A stretch of 45,898 nucleotides of DNA from Nostoc sp. MG11 (GTDB lineage Bacteria; Cyanobacteriota; Cyanobacteriia; Cyanobacteriales; Nostocaceae): assembly GCF_014904695.1 (NCBI RefSeq), contig NZ_JACXXN010000039.1:1-45898 (forward strand), written 5' to 3'. A program made the translations under genes and the position numbers. The notes beneath the pieces are model-generated. The model saw only the letters and a program-made list of their open reading frames with translations, ran no database searches and had not been told where the DNA came from. Below, one piece after another: positions 6,534 to 15,870 of this stretch; the stretch's first letter is position 1; every line of letters starts with the position of its first letter.

Positions 6534-9500
6534 TCAATAGCCCTCCATCGGTAGCACCTCCTCCGATAGCCACTGATAAAACTGGGGTACAGCTTGTTCA
6601 ACTCGCCGCAGTTCATCTGCCGCTAGAGCCTCCAATTCCAGCACCGCCTGCCAGCGCAAATCGGAACACCATCGCTGAAGTATGCCTTTAATCGCATCTA
6701 CCCCTTTAGCAATGCCATCTCTAAGCGCTTGTACACAATCAAGTAGAGGAGTCGATTCATTGAATTGCGTGGTATCCACCCCCCCCCATAGGGGGTTCCC
6801 TATAGCAATATAGGGGGGGGTGGATACGGGGGCTTGATTCGGGTCAAACTCATGCTGTAACTGTATTTGAGCCTTTTCTTGCCGTTTGTTTTGGCGATGA
6901 GCTATTACTGTACGAGCAAATTCCAATTCCTCCACAGCAAGTGAATAAATTTTCACTTGTTGACTGCGTGGCCCCTGCTTGCGACAAGCTAACTTGAGTC
7001 CCATCTGCTCTAGTAAAGTGGCCAGCAACCATATCGGTTCACATTCACCAGGGACAGTAAACCCAAGAATTGCTTTAATGTGAGCAGCGCAATCAACAGC
7101 GATCGCTCTCATGTTAACTAAGTCGCTGTCACTAGCGTTAACTTCCTCGCCTGCTACCAATCGCTTGAGAAGGTGATGCAAACCCAAGTTGAACCGTGCC
7201 AACCATTTTGCCGAATAATTACCCCAGTCGATGCACAGAGGTAAATTATCCCGTTGGCTGCGGTCTTTTTGGGTGACAATTGTTGGTGGTGCGGGGTATT
7301 GCTGTCCAGTCTTGGAGTCAACAATTGACTCATCGGGTTCTAATAGAATTGCTTCTAGAGAAGCGATCGCTCTAATTAGCCGACCGCCGTCATCTAATTC
7401 AACCAGTTCTGGGGTGACATCCATACCGTAGGAATCAAATATGCGAAACTTCTCACATTCAAAAACCTCCTGGGGTGTCAGGTAATCTTTGCTCTGACGG
7501 TGACGGTATTCACTCAAAGTAATATTGTTAGCTTTGGCAACAGCCGAATAATGGGCAATGTCCAGAGCCGATGCCGCAACTTTTAGACTTTCTAGAGATT
7601 GATGATCATCATCACTCCCCACTGATACTATGGTATTGCCCATTTCTGTAAGCAGCGATCGCAGGTCATCCCGCAGATTATTGAGAGAATAGTGACGGTT
7701 GGCTTGAATTTGACAGTAAGCTTCTAGCGCCCAGTCTTTTTCTGCTCCCCGCGCTCCTGTTTTGCGGTCAATCCGCAACAGAAAAGCAGTCATCTCGTTG
7801 GTTTGGAGCAATCGCTGTTTGATTTTTGTAGCGTTGGTATCTTTGTAACCGAAGGGAGGGCGAGGAGCCACCCAAACATGAAATGGAACTTTGGGGCGAT
7901 AACGGTAGAGCTGTTGAGCGCATTCGGTTGCAGTTTGGGAAACGCCGTGAAATACACCAAACACTAAATCAAAATGATATTGGGAGATATCTACACCAGT
8001 TCCCAGGCTGGGGGAAGTCAGCAAGGCATCGAGATTTTTGACGGCGTTGGTAATATCTTTAATGAATGCAATGTTTTCCTCGCTGCCAGAATTATCGGAG
8101 TGAACAGACCAAATCCGTAATTTTGGCGATTGCTTGCTGTGAAGATCGCTTTTTTGAGAATGTGTGGCTGATGCTGAATCGCTCCCAGGTGCAGAAGAAG
8201 AATATATTTGCACGGTTAGAGATTTTTCAAGTTTCTTGATGAAACGCTTGGAGTCGCTGACTACCATGATTTTCTGTCCTGCCATCAGCGCCGCCGAGAT
8301 TTGGGCGACTAGAGCGCTGGAATTATCCCCCTCGTACCAGTAAATTGTGCGATCGCCATTTCTCCATTCGTTTTTGACAATGTACGGGATTTCACCTTCT
8401 GGTCGCATAGCCCGAAAGAAGTCCACTGTCAGGTCATCCATGTGTGCGTCGGCAATTACCACCAGCGGCGCATTGTATACTATATATTCCAGCACTTCCA
8501 AGATGGCGGCGCGATGTTCTTTGCAAGTATTACTGTGTAGTAGGTGCGTGAGGTATTGGCAAGCCTCATCAATAAATATGCAACCGTAGTTTAAAGCTTG
8601 GGTATTTAGTTTGTGCAAGCTGTCGATGGTAATGCTGAGAGCTGTGGCTTTGGCTAACCCCACGTAACCCAAGTCTGAATACATGGCAGTCCCCAAGCGT
8701 TCGGCAAGATTTTTCAGCAGATTAACGCGATGCCCGTTGTTAAGAAATCTTGCTGAAGGATTTTGGTCACGCCACCAGCGCATTAGCTCGGTTTTACCAG
8801 TGCCCATGTCGCTCCATAAAATCACAAGTCCTCTCTGGGGAAAGCGGAAAGTAGAGCGGCCAGAGGTAGAGGAATACCGAGGATTAAGGGAAGGGGTGAA
8901 CAGTTCTTCTGTTTTTATCTCATAAAGCTCTCCAATTTCGGAGCATTTTTCTTCCAGATCGCTCATGCACAAGGCTTGAGACAGATATTTAATATTGACT
9001 GTCACATCTGGTTTGTATTTGCTCAGTCCCCATTTTTTAGCCCGATATGAACGCTGGTAATCTTTAAGGCTTTTGGCATCATCAATGATCGCGCTCAGTA
9101 AGGCATTCGCATCCGCACCCCTTGACACCACAAAATCATCAACGCCTTTTTCTGGCCCTGGCAGCAATGCCACTTCACAAACACAACCTTGGGACTCGAT
9201 TGCTCTACCAGTGCGAACGGTTGCTTGAAAAACTGACCAACGGGTATTGGAAGAAGTTTCGTAGTCAAATAATATAATGAACTTGCGTCCCGCCTGAGCC
9301 AATGGTACTAAGTCAGGATGCAACCGTTCATCAAAATCCAGCTTGCCCACGCGCCCGTTCCAAATTCCAGGGAGTGCGATCGCTACAAACCCTAGACTGA
9401 GTAAGCAAGCGGCTTTCTTCTCACCTTCGCAAAGTATTATCGGGATTTCTCTTTGAGCGATGACCCACTCCCAGAAGATCAGCGGCCGCAACAAGTCTTT

Positions 9501-9959
9501 TAACCGCAGCGCCAGGGGGGAGAGATATCGCTTGATGTTATACCTGCGTGCAACTTTGTCCCAGATACAATCAGCAACATCAAAATATGTGACGCGGTTG
9601 GCGGTTTTGGGGGGCGACTCGTACTTAACGGGTTTACCTTTGTGCCAATCAATGCGGGGGAAGTTCGGCTTTATCCGCCCCCACTCCATTGGTTGCCAAT
9701 TTTTGAACGGGTCGAGGGATTGAATCCATGTCCCTCCCAGTAATAGATGCTGATACAGCTTTAAGTATGCGTCCGTGACTCGACCTGCATTTTTTCGAGG
9801 GAGCAGAGGGGATATAAAAAGGAAATCGTAAACTGATTCTCCTTCAATGTGGAAGAAGTTGCGTTCAATCAGCGCCGGATGAATCGCACTACCAACCGCT
9901 AGCTCATGGTACTCTGCGTCCGTGAGATTGTTTGGATATTCAGTTGTCGCTGCTTTCAT
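6534..9959 (-). CDS. Plasmid replication protein, TOPRIM/DUF3854-like primase plus helicase, 1141 aa
   Basis: The N-terminal part has a TOPRIM-like core (ILCEGEKKAACLLSLG near residue 175, then FIILFDYETSSNT), as in DUF3854 proteins of cyanobacterial plasmids. A helicase-like ATPase follows: Walker A WSDMGTGKTELM near 385, Walker B IFIDEAC near 462, and a late motif SPSLGTGVDIS with QLYRYR, resembling origin-binding helicases. The protein probably primes and unwinds plasmid DNA at the origin. Its ATG overlaps the stop of the upstream gene by four bases (ATGA), indicating translational coupling. A palindromic C/G-run insert lies in frame near residue 1050. A truncated homolog of the N-terminus is at 34530. 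Confidence 0.85.
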   Translation of the reverse strand: MKAATTEYPNNLTDAEYHELAVGSAIHPALIERNFFHIEGESVYDFLFISPLLPRKNAGRVTDAYLKLYQHLLLGGTWIQSLDPFKNWQPMEWGRIKPNFPRIDWHKGKPVKYESPPKTANRVTYFDVADCIWDKVARRYNIKRYLSPLALRLKDLLRPLIFWEWVIAQREIPIILCEGEKKAACLLSLGFVAIALPGIWNGRVGKLDFDERLHPDLVPLAQAGRKFIILFDYETSSNTRWSVFQATVRTGRAIESQGCVCEVALLPGPEKGVDDFVVSRGADANALLSAIIDDAKSLKDYQRSYRAKKWGLSKYKPDVTVNIKYLSQALCMSDLEEKCSEIGELYEIKTEELFTPSLNPRYSSTSGRSTFRFPQRGLVILWSDMGTGKTELMRWWRDQNPSARFLNNGHRVNLLKNLAERLGTAMYSDLGYVGLAKATALSITIDSLHKLNTQALNYGCIFIDEACQYLTHLLHSNTCKEHRAAILEVLEYIVYNAPLVVIADAHMDDLTVDFFRAMRPEGEIPYIVKNEWRNGDRTIYWYEGDNSSALVAQISAALMAGQKIMVVSDSKRFIKKLEKSLTVQIYSSSAPGSDSASATHSQKSDLHSKQSPKLRIWSVHSDNSGSEENIAFIKDITNAVKNLDALLTSPSLGTGVDISQYHFDLVFGVFHGVSQTATECAQQLYRYRPKVPFHVWVAPRPPFGYKDTNATKIKQRLLQTNEMTAFLLRIDRKTGARGAEKDWALEAYCQIQANRHYSLNNLRDDLRSLLTEMGNTIVSVGSDDDHQSLESLKVAASALDIAHYSAVAKANNITLSEYRHRQSKDYLTPQEVFECEKFRIFDSYGMDVTPELVELDDGGRLIRAIASLEAILLEPDESIVDSKTGQQYPAPPTIVTQKDRSQRDNLPLCIDWGNYSAKWLARFNLGLHHLLKRLVAGEEVNASDSDLVNMRAIAVDCAAHIKAILGFTVPGECEPIWLLATLLEQMGLKLACRKQGPRSQQVKIYSLAVEELEFARTVIAHRQNKRQEKAQIQLQHEFDPNQAPVSTPPYIAIGNPLWGGVDTTQFNESTPLLDCVQALRDGIAKGVDAIKGILQRWCSDLRWQAVLELEALAADELRRVEQAVPQFYQWLSEEVLPMEGY
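6772..6836. repeat. Palindromic C-run/G-run element inside the replication gene
   Basis: GTATCCAC followed by nine C at the left is mirrored by eight G followed by GTGGATAC-type sequence at the right, with an AT-containing loop that itself has GGGGG and CCC. In the coding strand it reads through in frame (STPPYIAIGNPLWGGVD). It can form a hairpin, and its G runs could form a quadruplex. Confidence 0.8.
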
Positions 9960-10492
9960 CTGATGCCCCCGCCCGTTAGGGAGCGCTCTTGAAAGTTGGT
10001 AATTGCCAATTTTTCAAGAGAGTTACTATTGGCCGCTTCTTTAATTCCCCAGCCTAAAGAGTTTTGTTCCTTCTTCTGTCTAAAGAGAATATGGGTGCTG
10101 AAACTCTTAAGAGTTGACAACACTGTGCCAAACACAAAGTTTTGGTCACTCGAAATCAGCAGTAACAGCTCCGCTTGTGGGTTTAACTCCTGTACCGCCT
10201 GGGCTAACTGATTCTGTTTGATTAAGATTTGTTTGTAATCATTCGTATTACAAGCAATGATTGCGATCGCCGCCTCTGATAGGTGCGTGTGGTTCAAGTG
10301 ATGCCAGAACCAGCTTGTCTGCGGTAGTACTCTCGCTCTTTGCAAGACATTTTTAAAGCGAGTTTCCTTGAAAGAGCTAATAATCCACTTCTCTAGGGTG
10401 TCGGAATTAAGGGGTAGAATGTGCGGGACACAGACAACCCCCGACAGCCTAACCTCGACACCCTCTTTTATTGGGCATTTGCCATTTATCAC
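9956..10492 (-). CDS. Protein of 178 aa translationally coupled to the replication protein
   Basis: Not recognised as a family. It starts at GTG (10492), and its TGA overlaps the ATG of the replication gene (ATGA at 9956-9959), so the two are co-translated. The middle (residues about 70-130) alternates hydrophobic beta and helical segments (EAAIAIIACN, QAELLLLISSDQNFVFGT), suggesting a small alpha/beta domain. The N-terminus ends a beta-like segment VVCVPHILPL. It is a candidate replication accessory or copy-control factor by position. The two palindromes at 10632-10682 lie 140 bases upstream. Confidence 0.6.
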   Translation of the reverse strand: MINGKCPIKEGVEVRLSGVVCVPHILPLNSDTLEKWIISSFKETRFKNVLQRARVLPQTSWFWHHLNHTHLSEAAIAIIACNTNDYKQILIKQNQLAQAVQELNPQAELLLLISSDQNFVFGTVLSTLKSFSTHILFRQKKEQNSLGWGIKEAANSNSLEKLAITNFQERSLTGGGIR

Positions 10493-11041
10493 GTTATTTA
10501 CCTCTGATTACTTGGTTGACAAGTTCAGAGGGGGTTTACTGCGCTGCTACAACTTTTAACTACGAAATTCGGGAGTTTTCTTTACAAAACTTAATACTTT
10601 CCTAAATTGAGGAATTTCAACAGCCAAAACTGCCACACAAAACTGGTCAGTTTCGTGTGGCTTCTCGTATAATACGAGAAGCAGCGGATTCAATCTCTTT
10701 CGACCAGTCAGTGGATAAAAGCCGTCAAACTTTATGCACCACTGCTTTGGTTTCTCTGAGATAACCCCGCTCTGAAATTATTTAATTTTTTGCGCTTGGA
10801 CAAAGCGTTACTCCTTAGTACGTTTTGTCCTTTAAATTTTCTACTGTTGTATATCTACCTCCATCTTCCACTTCAACTAGCCTTGATCTTACAGAACTTC
10901 TGATCATCTGATATCTAACATTGTTTTGATTTTTGCTTTAGACCTCCATATTTATTAAAGATTGTTTGAGGGGTAATCTGAGGTTTGGTAGCACCTCTAT
11001 GTAGGGTGGATTACCCTGTGTAATACAGTAAAAGCTTTTGC
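10493..11041. other. Intergenic replicon region
   Basis: No gene is visible. It holds the two palindromes at 10632-10682, an AT-rich section at 10740-10960, and a nested inverted repeat at its right end (GGGTAATC at 10972-10979 against GATTACCC at 11009-11016, with an inner GAGGT/ACCTC pair). The last may end transcription of the NB-ARC gene that stops at 11042. Position and AT-content suit a plasmid origin; no iteron array was found. Confidence 0.5.
10632..10682. promoter_or_regulatory. Two adjacent palindromes upstream of the replication operon
   Basis: First palindrome: GCCACACAAAACTG (10632-10645) against CAGTTTCGTGTGGC (10648-10661), one mismatch in 14. Second: GCTTCTCGTAT (10660-10670) against ATACGAGAAGC (10672-10682), perfect with a single central A. 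They overlap by two bases. Placed before the coupled replication genes, they are candidates for origin, initiator-binding or partition sites, or an operator. Confidence 0.7.
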
Positions 11042-12550
11042 TCAAGATGCGATCGCTAAATTGGACGAAGCATTAGATGTATGCACTAATCCTTGCGGAT
11101 CAGTTAAAATATACTTTTTAATTACTGGCTGGAGAGTAAAGCTAATTTCTTTAGTAACTGGGTCTTTGCTACTTTCGACTAACGACTGTTTTTCAAGCAT
11201 TTCTAATGCTGTAACCAAGTCCGAGACAGAGATAGATGATTTACACTTTTGTCTTAGTCCACTCAACAAGTTATTAAAACTAATAGACGTTAAATTTAAC
11301 GCTTCTTTTTCTGCTATATAAATCATAATTTGTTGCTGGAAATCACTTAAAACCTGACCAAACATATTATTAAGCATTTCTTTAAAACGATTGCTAACAA
11401 ACGTGGTTTTATTTTCAAAAAATATTTCTGTACTACTAGCAAAAAAGTGATGGATTCGATTGACGACTGCTTTCATTTCGCCAGGATTGCCGCGATAAGT
11501 CTCAATTAATTCTTCACAACACTTCTTTTGCCCTGCCAATCCTTGCTCAGATAAAAACTGCATCGCTGCTTCAGTATCTAATCCTTCAAGTCTAAGATAC
11601 TGAATAGGTCGATCAGCCTCTATAAAAACATCAAATTCACTAGGCCAAACTCTACTAGTCAAGAGAAAACAGCTTTGATGTTGCTCCTCTATTAAGCGAC
11701 GAAAAAATACTTTGTATTCTGATGCCTGTTCGGAATTACTTATTTCAAATAAATCTTCAGATTCATCCAATATCACTAAACAACGTTGTGATTGCAACTG
11801 GTTAATCAACACGCTAATTAGTGCTTGAGTATACTTAGGCAATTTAAGCTCAGGTTCTGAGTTGGTAGTAAGCTCTATAAGATCTACTATTAGATCCTGT
11901 AGTAATGGAGCATGAGCGACCGATTTCCAAACTAAGCAATTAAATCTGGATGGAGATTCTTTACTAAGTTCTGCCACTAGCTTTGCAGCTAGTGCAGTTT
12001 TGCCAATTCCTGGGGATCCTATTAGTGAAATGCAGCGCTTCTTGACTATTAATTCTTTTAAGTGGCTCAGTTCCTCTATCCGCCCATAAAAACTAGATGT
12101 ACTAGGTAGCTGATCTTCCCAGATGTATGCTATTTCCGTGCTAGGGAGTATTTGTTGTTCCGGGATTGAGGCGCATTCAGCATGATACTTTTTAGTAACC
12201 TGTTCTAAACAAGGACGTAGCTTCTTTTTAGTAATCCGTTCATTATTTCCAAGAGTTTCAGAAAGTAAGTCCCACAAGGGAGGAGCTATGCGCCTTTGCA
12301 AATAGTTAAGACTGTAAGGAGAGTTGTTTGCCATCTCCTCGTAATCATCGTCATTCCATGCTCCCTTTAAAACGGTAATTTCTACATCAGATAAATATTT
12401 ACCTCTTTTGGCGTATACTAGGTCATTTACCACGAGTAAAGCTTGATCAAAAGTTACTCTTGCTGAAGAGTTTTGCCCTTTGCTCGATCCTTTTGGGATA
12501 AGAGAGGTAAGGACGGGTAAATTTAATCTCTGTGCAGCATTAAGATTCAT
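11042..12550 (-). CDS. NB-ARC-type STAND NTPase with N-terminal effector-associated domain, 502 aa
   Basis: Residues about 30-125 look like the vMAP-M0/HTH-like domain that precedes many cyanobacterial NTPases (FDQALLVVNDLVY, LKGAWNDDDYEEMA). Residues about 155-440 are the NTPase: Walker A GSPGIGKTALA (178-188), Walker B CLVILDESED (Asp262) and sensor LTSR, followed by a winged-helix part. Unlike many relatives it has no WD40, TPR or other repeat sensor at its C-terminus: it stops soon after the winged helix. STAND proteins act as ligand-gated oligomeric switches. It diverges from the kinase gene across a 310-base gap. Confidence 0.8.
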   Translation of the reverse strand: MNLNAAQRLNLPVLTSLIPKGSSKGQNSSARVTFDQALLVVNDLVYAKRGKYLSDVEITVLKGAWNDDDYEEMANNSPYSLNYLQRRIAPPLWDLLSETLGNNERITKKKLRPCLEQVTKKYHAECASIPEQQILPSTEIAYIWEDQLPSTSSFYGRIEELSHLKELIVKKRCISLIGSPGIGKTALAAKLVAELSKESPSRFNCLVWKSVAHAPLLQDLIVDLIELTTNSEPELKLPKYTQALISVLINQLQSQRCLVILDESEDLFEISNSEQASEYKVFFRRLIEEQHQSCFLLTSRVWPSEFDVFIEADRPIQYLRLEGLDTEAAMQFLSEQGLAGQKKCCEELIETYRGNPGEMKAVVNRIHHFFASSTEIFFENKTTFVSNRFKEMLNNMFGQVLSDFQQQIMIYIAEKEALNLTSISFNNLLSGLRQKCKSSISVSDLVTALEMLEKQSLVESSKDPVTKEISFTLQPVIKKYILTDPQGLVHTSNASSNLAIAS

Positions 12551-12860
12551 AACTTTATAGTTGCTTTAGTGTGGAAGATATCCGCAAGGGATTGTTCGGG
12601 ATTATGATTGATCTTGAAAGGTATTATATGCACTAATGATACTTTGACTTATTAAAACACAGTTTTTTCTTTATTGTAAAAAAGTATCATTTGAATTTCT
12701 AATGTAATAACTGGATTTTTCAGTATAATACAAAAAACAGTAATAAAATATACGCTTGTTAAAGCATGACTACTCAAGATTGTCAATTAACGCTTTCCCC
12801 GGTAGTAGTGGGTACTAGATTTTAGATGAGCAGACTATACCTGTTTATCTTTTTATAGAA
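12551..12860. other. Divergent intergenic region, NB-ARC and kinase genes
   Basis: 310 bases, very AT-rich (12640-12760), presumably containing promoters for both directions. I could not pick a -35/-10 pair with confidence. Ribosome sites for both genes are weak. Confidence 0.5.
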
Positions 12861-14720
12861 GTGAGATATTGTATTAACCCCCTTTGCAATCAGCGTCAAA
12901 ATACTGACGCAGTTGAAAGTTGTTTAGCATGTGGTACTTCCCTGTTAATTAATAACCGCATCCGGTTGATTAAGCCGTTGAAAGCCCTTACTGACAACCC
13001 TTACAACTACTTTGATGTTTTTGAAGTAGACGACGCCGGAACTCAATGGAGTCCTGTACGTAAGCAGCGAGTTATGAAAATTCTAAAATGGAACTCGCCC
13101 AAACTAGTTGAGTTAATTGAGCGAGAATCCCTCACTTTACAGCTAATTCGACACCCAAATATTCCTAGAAGTACATTAGATGACTTTTTTACTTTTGTTC
13201 CTAACAATAGTCCCTTGGAATTACGCTGCTTAGTTATGGATAAAATCGAGGGACAAGACTTAGAACAATGGATGGAATCTAGCGGGTCGATTTCGCAAGT
13301 TCTAGCATTAGAATGGCTCAAGCAGTTAGTTGATATTTTACATGTAGTACATCGCTCTAATTTCTTTCATCGAGATATAAAACCTTCTAATATAGTTCTT
13401 CAGCCAAACAGTCAACTAGCACTAATTGATTTTGGTGTAGCGCGGCAGGTGAGTAACACTTATCTAGCTAAGGTTAGTGGAAGCGGGGGAACTAGCACGG
13501 GCAGGGGCGGTCGATATGAAATTACATCCGTTGTTACACCTCGTTACACTCCAATAGAACAAATTGAGGGACAGGCAGTACCGCAGTCAGATTTTTTTGC
13601 TTTGGGTCGAACTTTTGTCCAGCTAGTTACTGGACTTCAACTGATGGACTTACCCAAAGATAAACAAACAGGAAGACTAACTTGGAGAGATAAAGCACCG
13701 CAGATTGACAAACCTTTTGCTGATTTCATTGATGAATTAATGGCTCCCTTGCCAGGGCAGCGTCCGCAGACTACTGAAGTAATTTTGCAGCGTTTAGAAA
13801 AGCTACCTCAGCAAATAAAAAATTACAGATTAGCTAATTCTAAAGTATTTAAATATAGCAAATATACGTTAATGTTTTTGGGATTGGTTGGGGGTATTTT
13901 TCTATCTATACCTCTAGTAGCTAACTTCCTAATAGCTCAAGGACAAAAGTTAGAGATAGCGAATAATTCTCAAGGAGCGCAAGAGTTTTTTAATTGGGCT
14001 TTAAAGATTAGCCCTCAGAGTAATCGTATTATATCAAGCTTTTACTTTGAAAGAGGTGCTCGCAGTGCTAATACTATTAAATTAGCAAAAAAGTATTATG
14101 AGTTAGCAATTAAATATAATCATCTGGATGCAGACGCTTATAGTAATTTAGCTTATATGTGTCAGCAATTAAACCAAGATGATTGTGCAATTAAGAATTA
14201 CGAAAAATCATTTAAATTAAAGCCTGATAGCTGGGAAGCACGTTATGGGTTAGCACTTTTTTATGATGATAGAGGGATGTATGATTTAGCCCAAAAGCAA
14301 TATCAGTTAGCTATCAAAATGAGTAGAGAAGCAATACCAGCCATCAATAATTTATCAAGATTGAAGATTCTAGATGGTAAATATAACGTAGCAATTGCTT
14401 TAGCTCAGTCAGGCTTAAAAAAAACTGAAAACATTAAATTACAGTCTAGTTTATACAAAAACTTGGGTTGGGCAAAATTAGAGTTAAAGCGTTACGCCGA
14501 GGCGAAAGCTGATTTGGAAAAATCAACAAAACTGGATGCCAGGACAGATGCTCACTGTTTACTGGCGCAAGCTCAAGAAGCATTAGGTGAAATTAATGAC
14601 GCCAGGCTGACTTGGGAGATCTGTTTGATTGCCGAGTCTAATCAGCGAGAGGTTCAAGAGTGGCGATTGCAGGTGTTGAAGCGTTTATTAGGGGATTATG
14701 TTCCGCCATCTTCGCCCTAA
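12861..14720 (+). CDS. Serine/threonine protein kinase, 4-Cys zinc ribbon, TM segment and TPRs, 619 aa
   Basis: It starts at GTG. The N-terminus has paired cysteines (CINPLC and CLACG), the 4-Cys prefix of cyanobacterial kinases. The kinase domain runs about 45-310: Lys in VMKIL, Glu in LIERES, catalytic loop HRDIKPSN (His170, Asp172) and DFG at 190-192, then TPRYTPIEQ. The glycine-rich loop is degenerate. A membrane segment lies at about 331-352, and about six TPR-like units follow to the end, which would be on the other side of the membrane. It probably senses extracytoplasmic partners through the TPRs and phosphorylates cytosolic targets. A secreted protein follows 64 bases downstream on the same strand. 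Confidence 0.88.
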   Translation: MRYCINPLCNQRQNTDAVESCLACGTSLLINNRIRLIKPLKALTDNPYNYFDVFEVDDAGTQWSPVRKQRVMKILKWNSPKLVELIERESLTLQLIRHPNIPRSTLDDFFTFVPNNSPLELRCLVMDKIEGQDLEQWMESSGSISQVLALEWLKQLVDILHVVHRSNFFHRDIKPSNIVLQPNSQLALIDFGVARQVSNTYLAKVSGSGGTSTGRGGRYEITSVVTPRYTPIEQIEGQAVPQSDFFALGRTFVQLVTGLQLMDLPKDKQTGRLTWRDKAPQIDKPFADFIDELMAPLPGQRPQTTEVILQRLEKLPQQIKNYRLANSKVFKYSKYTLMFLGLVGGIFLSIPLVANFLIAQGQKLEIANNSQGAQEFFNWALKISPQSNRIISSFYFERGARSANTIKLAKKYYELAIKYNHLDADAYSNLAYMCQQLNQDDCAIKNYEKSFKLKPDSWEARYGLALFYDDRGMYDLAQKQYQLAIKMSREAIPAINNLSRLKILDGKYNVAIALAQSGLKKTENIKLQSSLYKNLGWAKLELKRYAEAKADLEKSTKLDARTDAHCLLAQAQEALGEINDARLTWEICLIAESNQREVQEWRLQVLKRLLGDYVPPSSP

Positions 14721-14784
14721 GTCTTTTTTTGATCCCCTGTTTCCTGTATGCTAATAACTAGCAAATAGGTATATAAAAATCTTG

Positions 14785-15870
14785 ATGCTTACTTTACAAA
14801 ATTCGACAAGTGCAATAGGAAAAAAAATATTCACAGTTCAAATTGTAGTACTCGCATCAATATCAACACTAATTGTTTTAAACTCTAGTAGCGTATGGGG
14901 GCAACCTCAATTAATAGCCCTGCGTCAGTGCAAGAATGTTGAAGGTAAGGTGATGAGTGAAGGCGATCGCTACTTGTCACCAGGAAGTCCGCTCTGTCCG
15001 GGAGATAAGATTCATCCAGAGAATGGAGCGACAGTTACGGTTGTTTGCTTTTTAAATCGAAAAATTTTATACATTGGTCAACACAACATTTCCGATGCTG
15101 CAAACAAATGTGCGCGACCACAAGTCACTGAGTCAGAGCAATATCAGTGTACCAACCTCAAACCGCAGAATTGTCCTACTGATTTTAAAGGGTCAGGTGA
15201 TGATCATACCGTACCAAAACCAAGACTGATTAGCCCTTATATTAGTGATGGCAGTATATTGAATACTCAACCACTAATCTCTTGGCGTGCCGTTTCCGGC
15301 GCTACTAGTTACACAGTAAAGATGGAGGGCAATGATGTTAACTGGCAGATAAAAGTAAACAAGGCTGTACTGCCATATCCAAGAAACCAACCCCAATTGA
15401 AATTTGGGAGTACGTATAGAATTACTGTATTTGCATATCAAGCGAACTCTATCATGAGTTACTCTTCCTTAGTGATTAGCGTTTTACCGGAGAAAGAGCA
15501 ACTGGAGATTGCGTTATTACTGAAACAAGTTAACGAGTTGAAAGCACCTCTTAATGAAGCTGCTGTTGAGGTTCTAGATACTATATATATGTCAAAAAAT
15601 CTGGTAAATGAGTCGATAGAGACATTAAAGGCAACAATAGCAGCAGGGAGCCAAAACCCTGAAATCTATCGAATACTGGCAGATCGCTACTTAGAGGCAG
15701 GACTAACTGATGAGGCTTTTGGTGAATACACGACAGCAAAGAAGTTAGCTAAAAGTAGTAAGAACCTAAAGGAATTGTCAAAGGTGCAAGAAGGTTTAAA
15801 ATTGTGGGAATTTATAACCAACTACCAACGAGCAAGAACGGGGCCCAGTAGTAATGATGAGCGTATTTAG
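14785..15870 (+). CDS. Secreted protein with FecR/fibronectin-like part and TPR tail, 361 aa
   Basis: I chose the ATG at 14785 over the TTG one codon earlier. A signal peptide covers residues about 1-40, ending SSSVWG-QPQ. Next, CKNVEGKV, SPGSPLCPGDKI and GATVTVVC resemble a FecR-like surface domain with four or more cysteines. WRAVSGATSYTVKMEG to YRITVFAYQ is a fibronectin-III-like sandwich. The C-terminal 100 residues contain TPR-like repeats (PEIYRILADRYLEAGLTDEA). It is likely periplasmic, and as the probable operon partner of the membrane kinase it could be its sensor. Its last 59 bases overlap the end of the convergent CHAT gene. Confidence 0.7.
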   Translation: MLTLQNSTSAIGKKIFTVQIVVLASISTLIVLNSSSVWGQPQLIALRQCKNVEGKVMSEGDRYLSPGSPLCPGDKIHPENGATVTVVCFLNRKILYIGQHNISDAANKCARPQVTESEQYQCTNLKPQNCPTDFKGSGDDHTVPKPRLISPYISDGSILNTQPLISWRAVSGATSYTVKMEGNDVNWQIKVNKAVLPYPRNQPQLKFGSTYRITVFAYQANSIMSYSSLVISVLPEKEQLEIALLLKQVNELKAPLNEAAVEVLDTIYMSKNLVNESIETLKATIAAGSQNPEIYRILADRYLEAGLTDEAFGEYTTAKKLAKSSKNLKELSKVQEGLKLWEFITNYQRARTGPSSNDERI

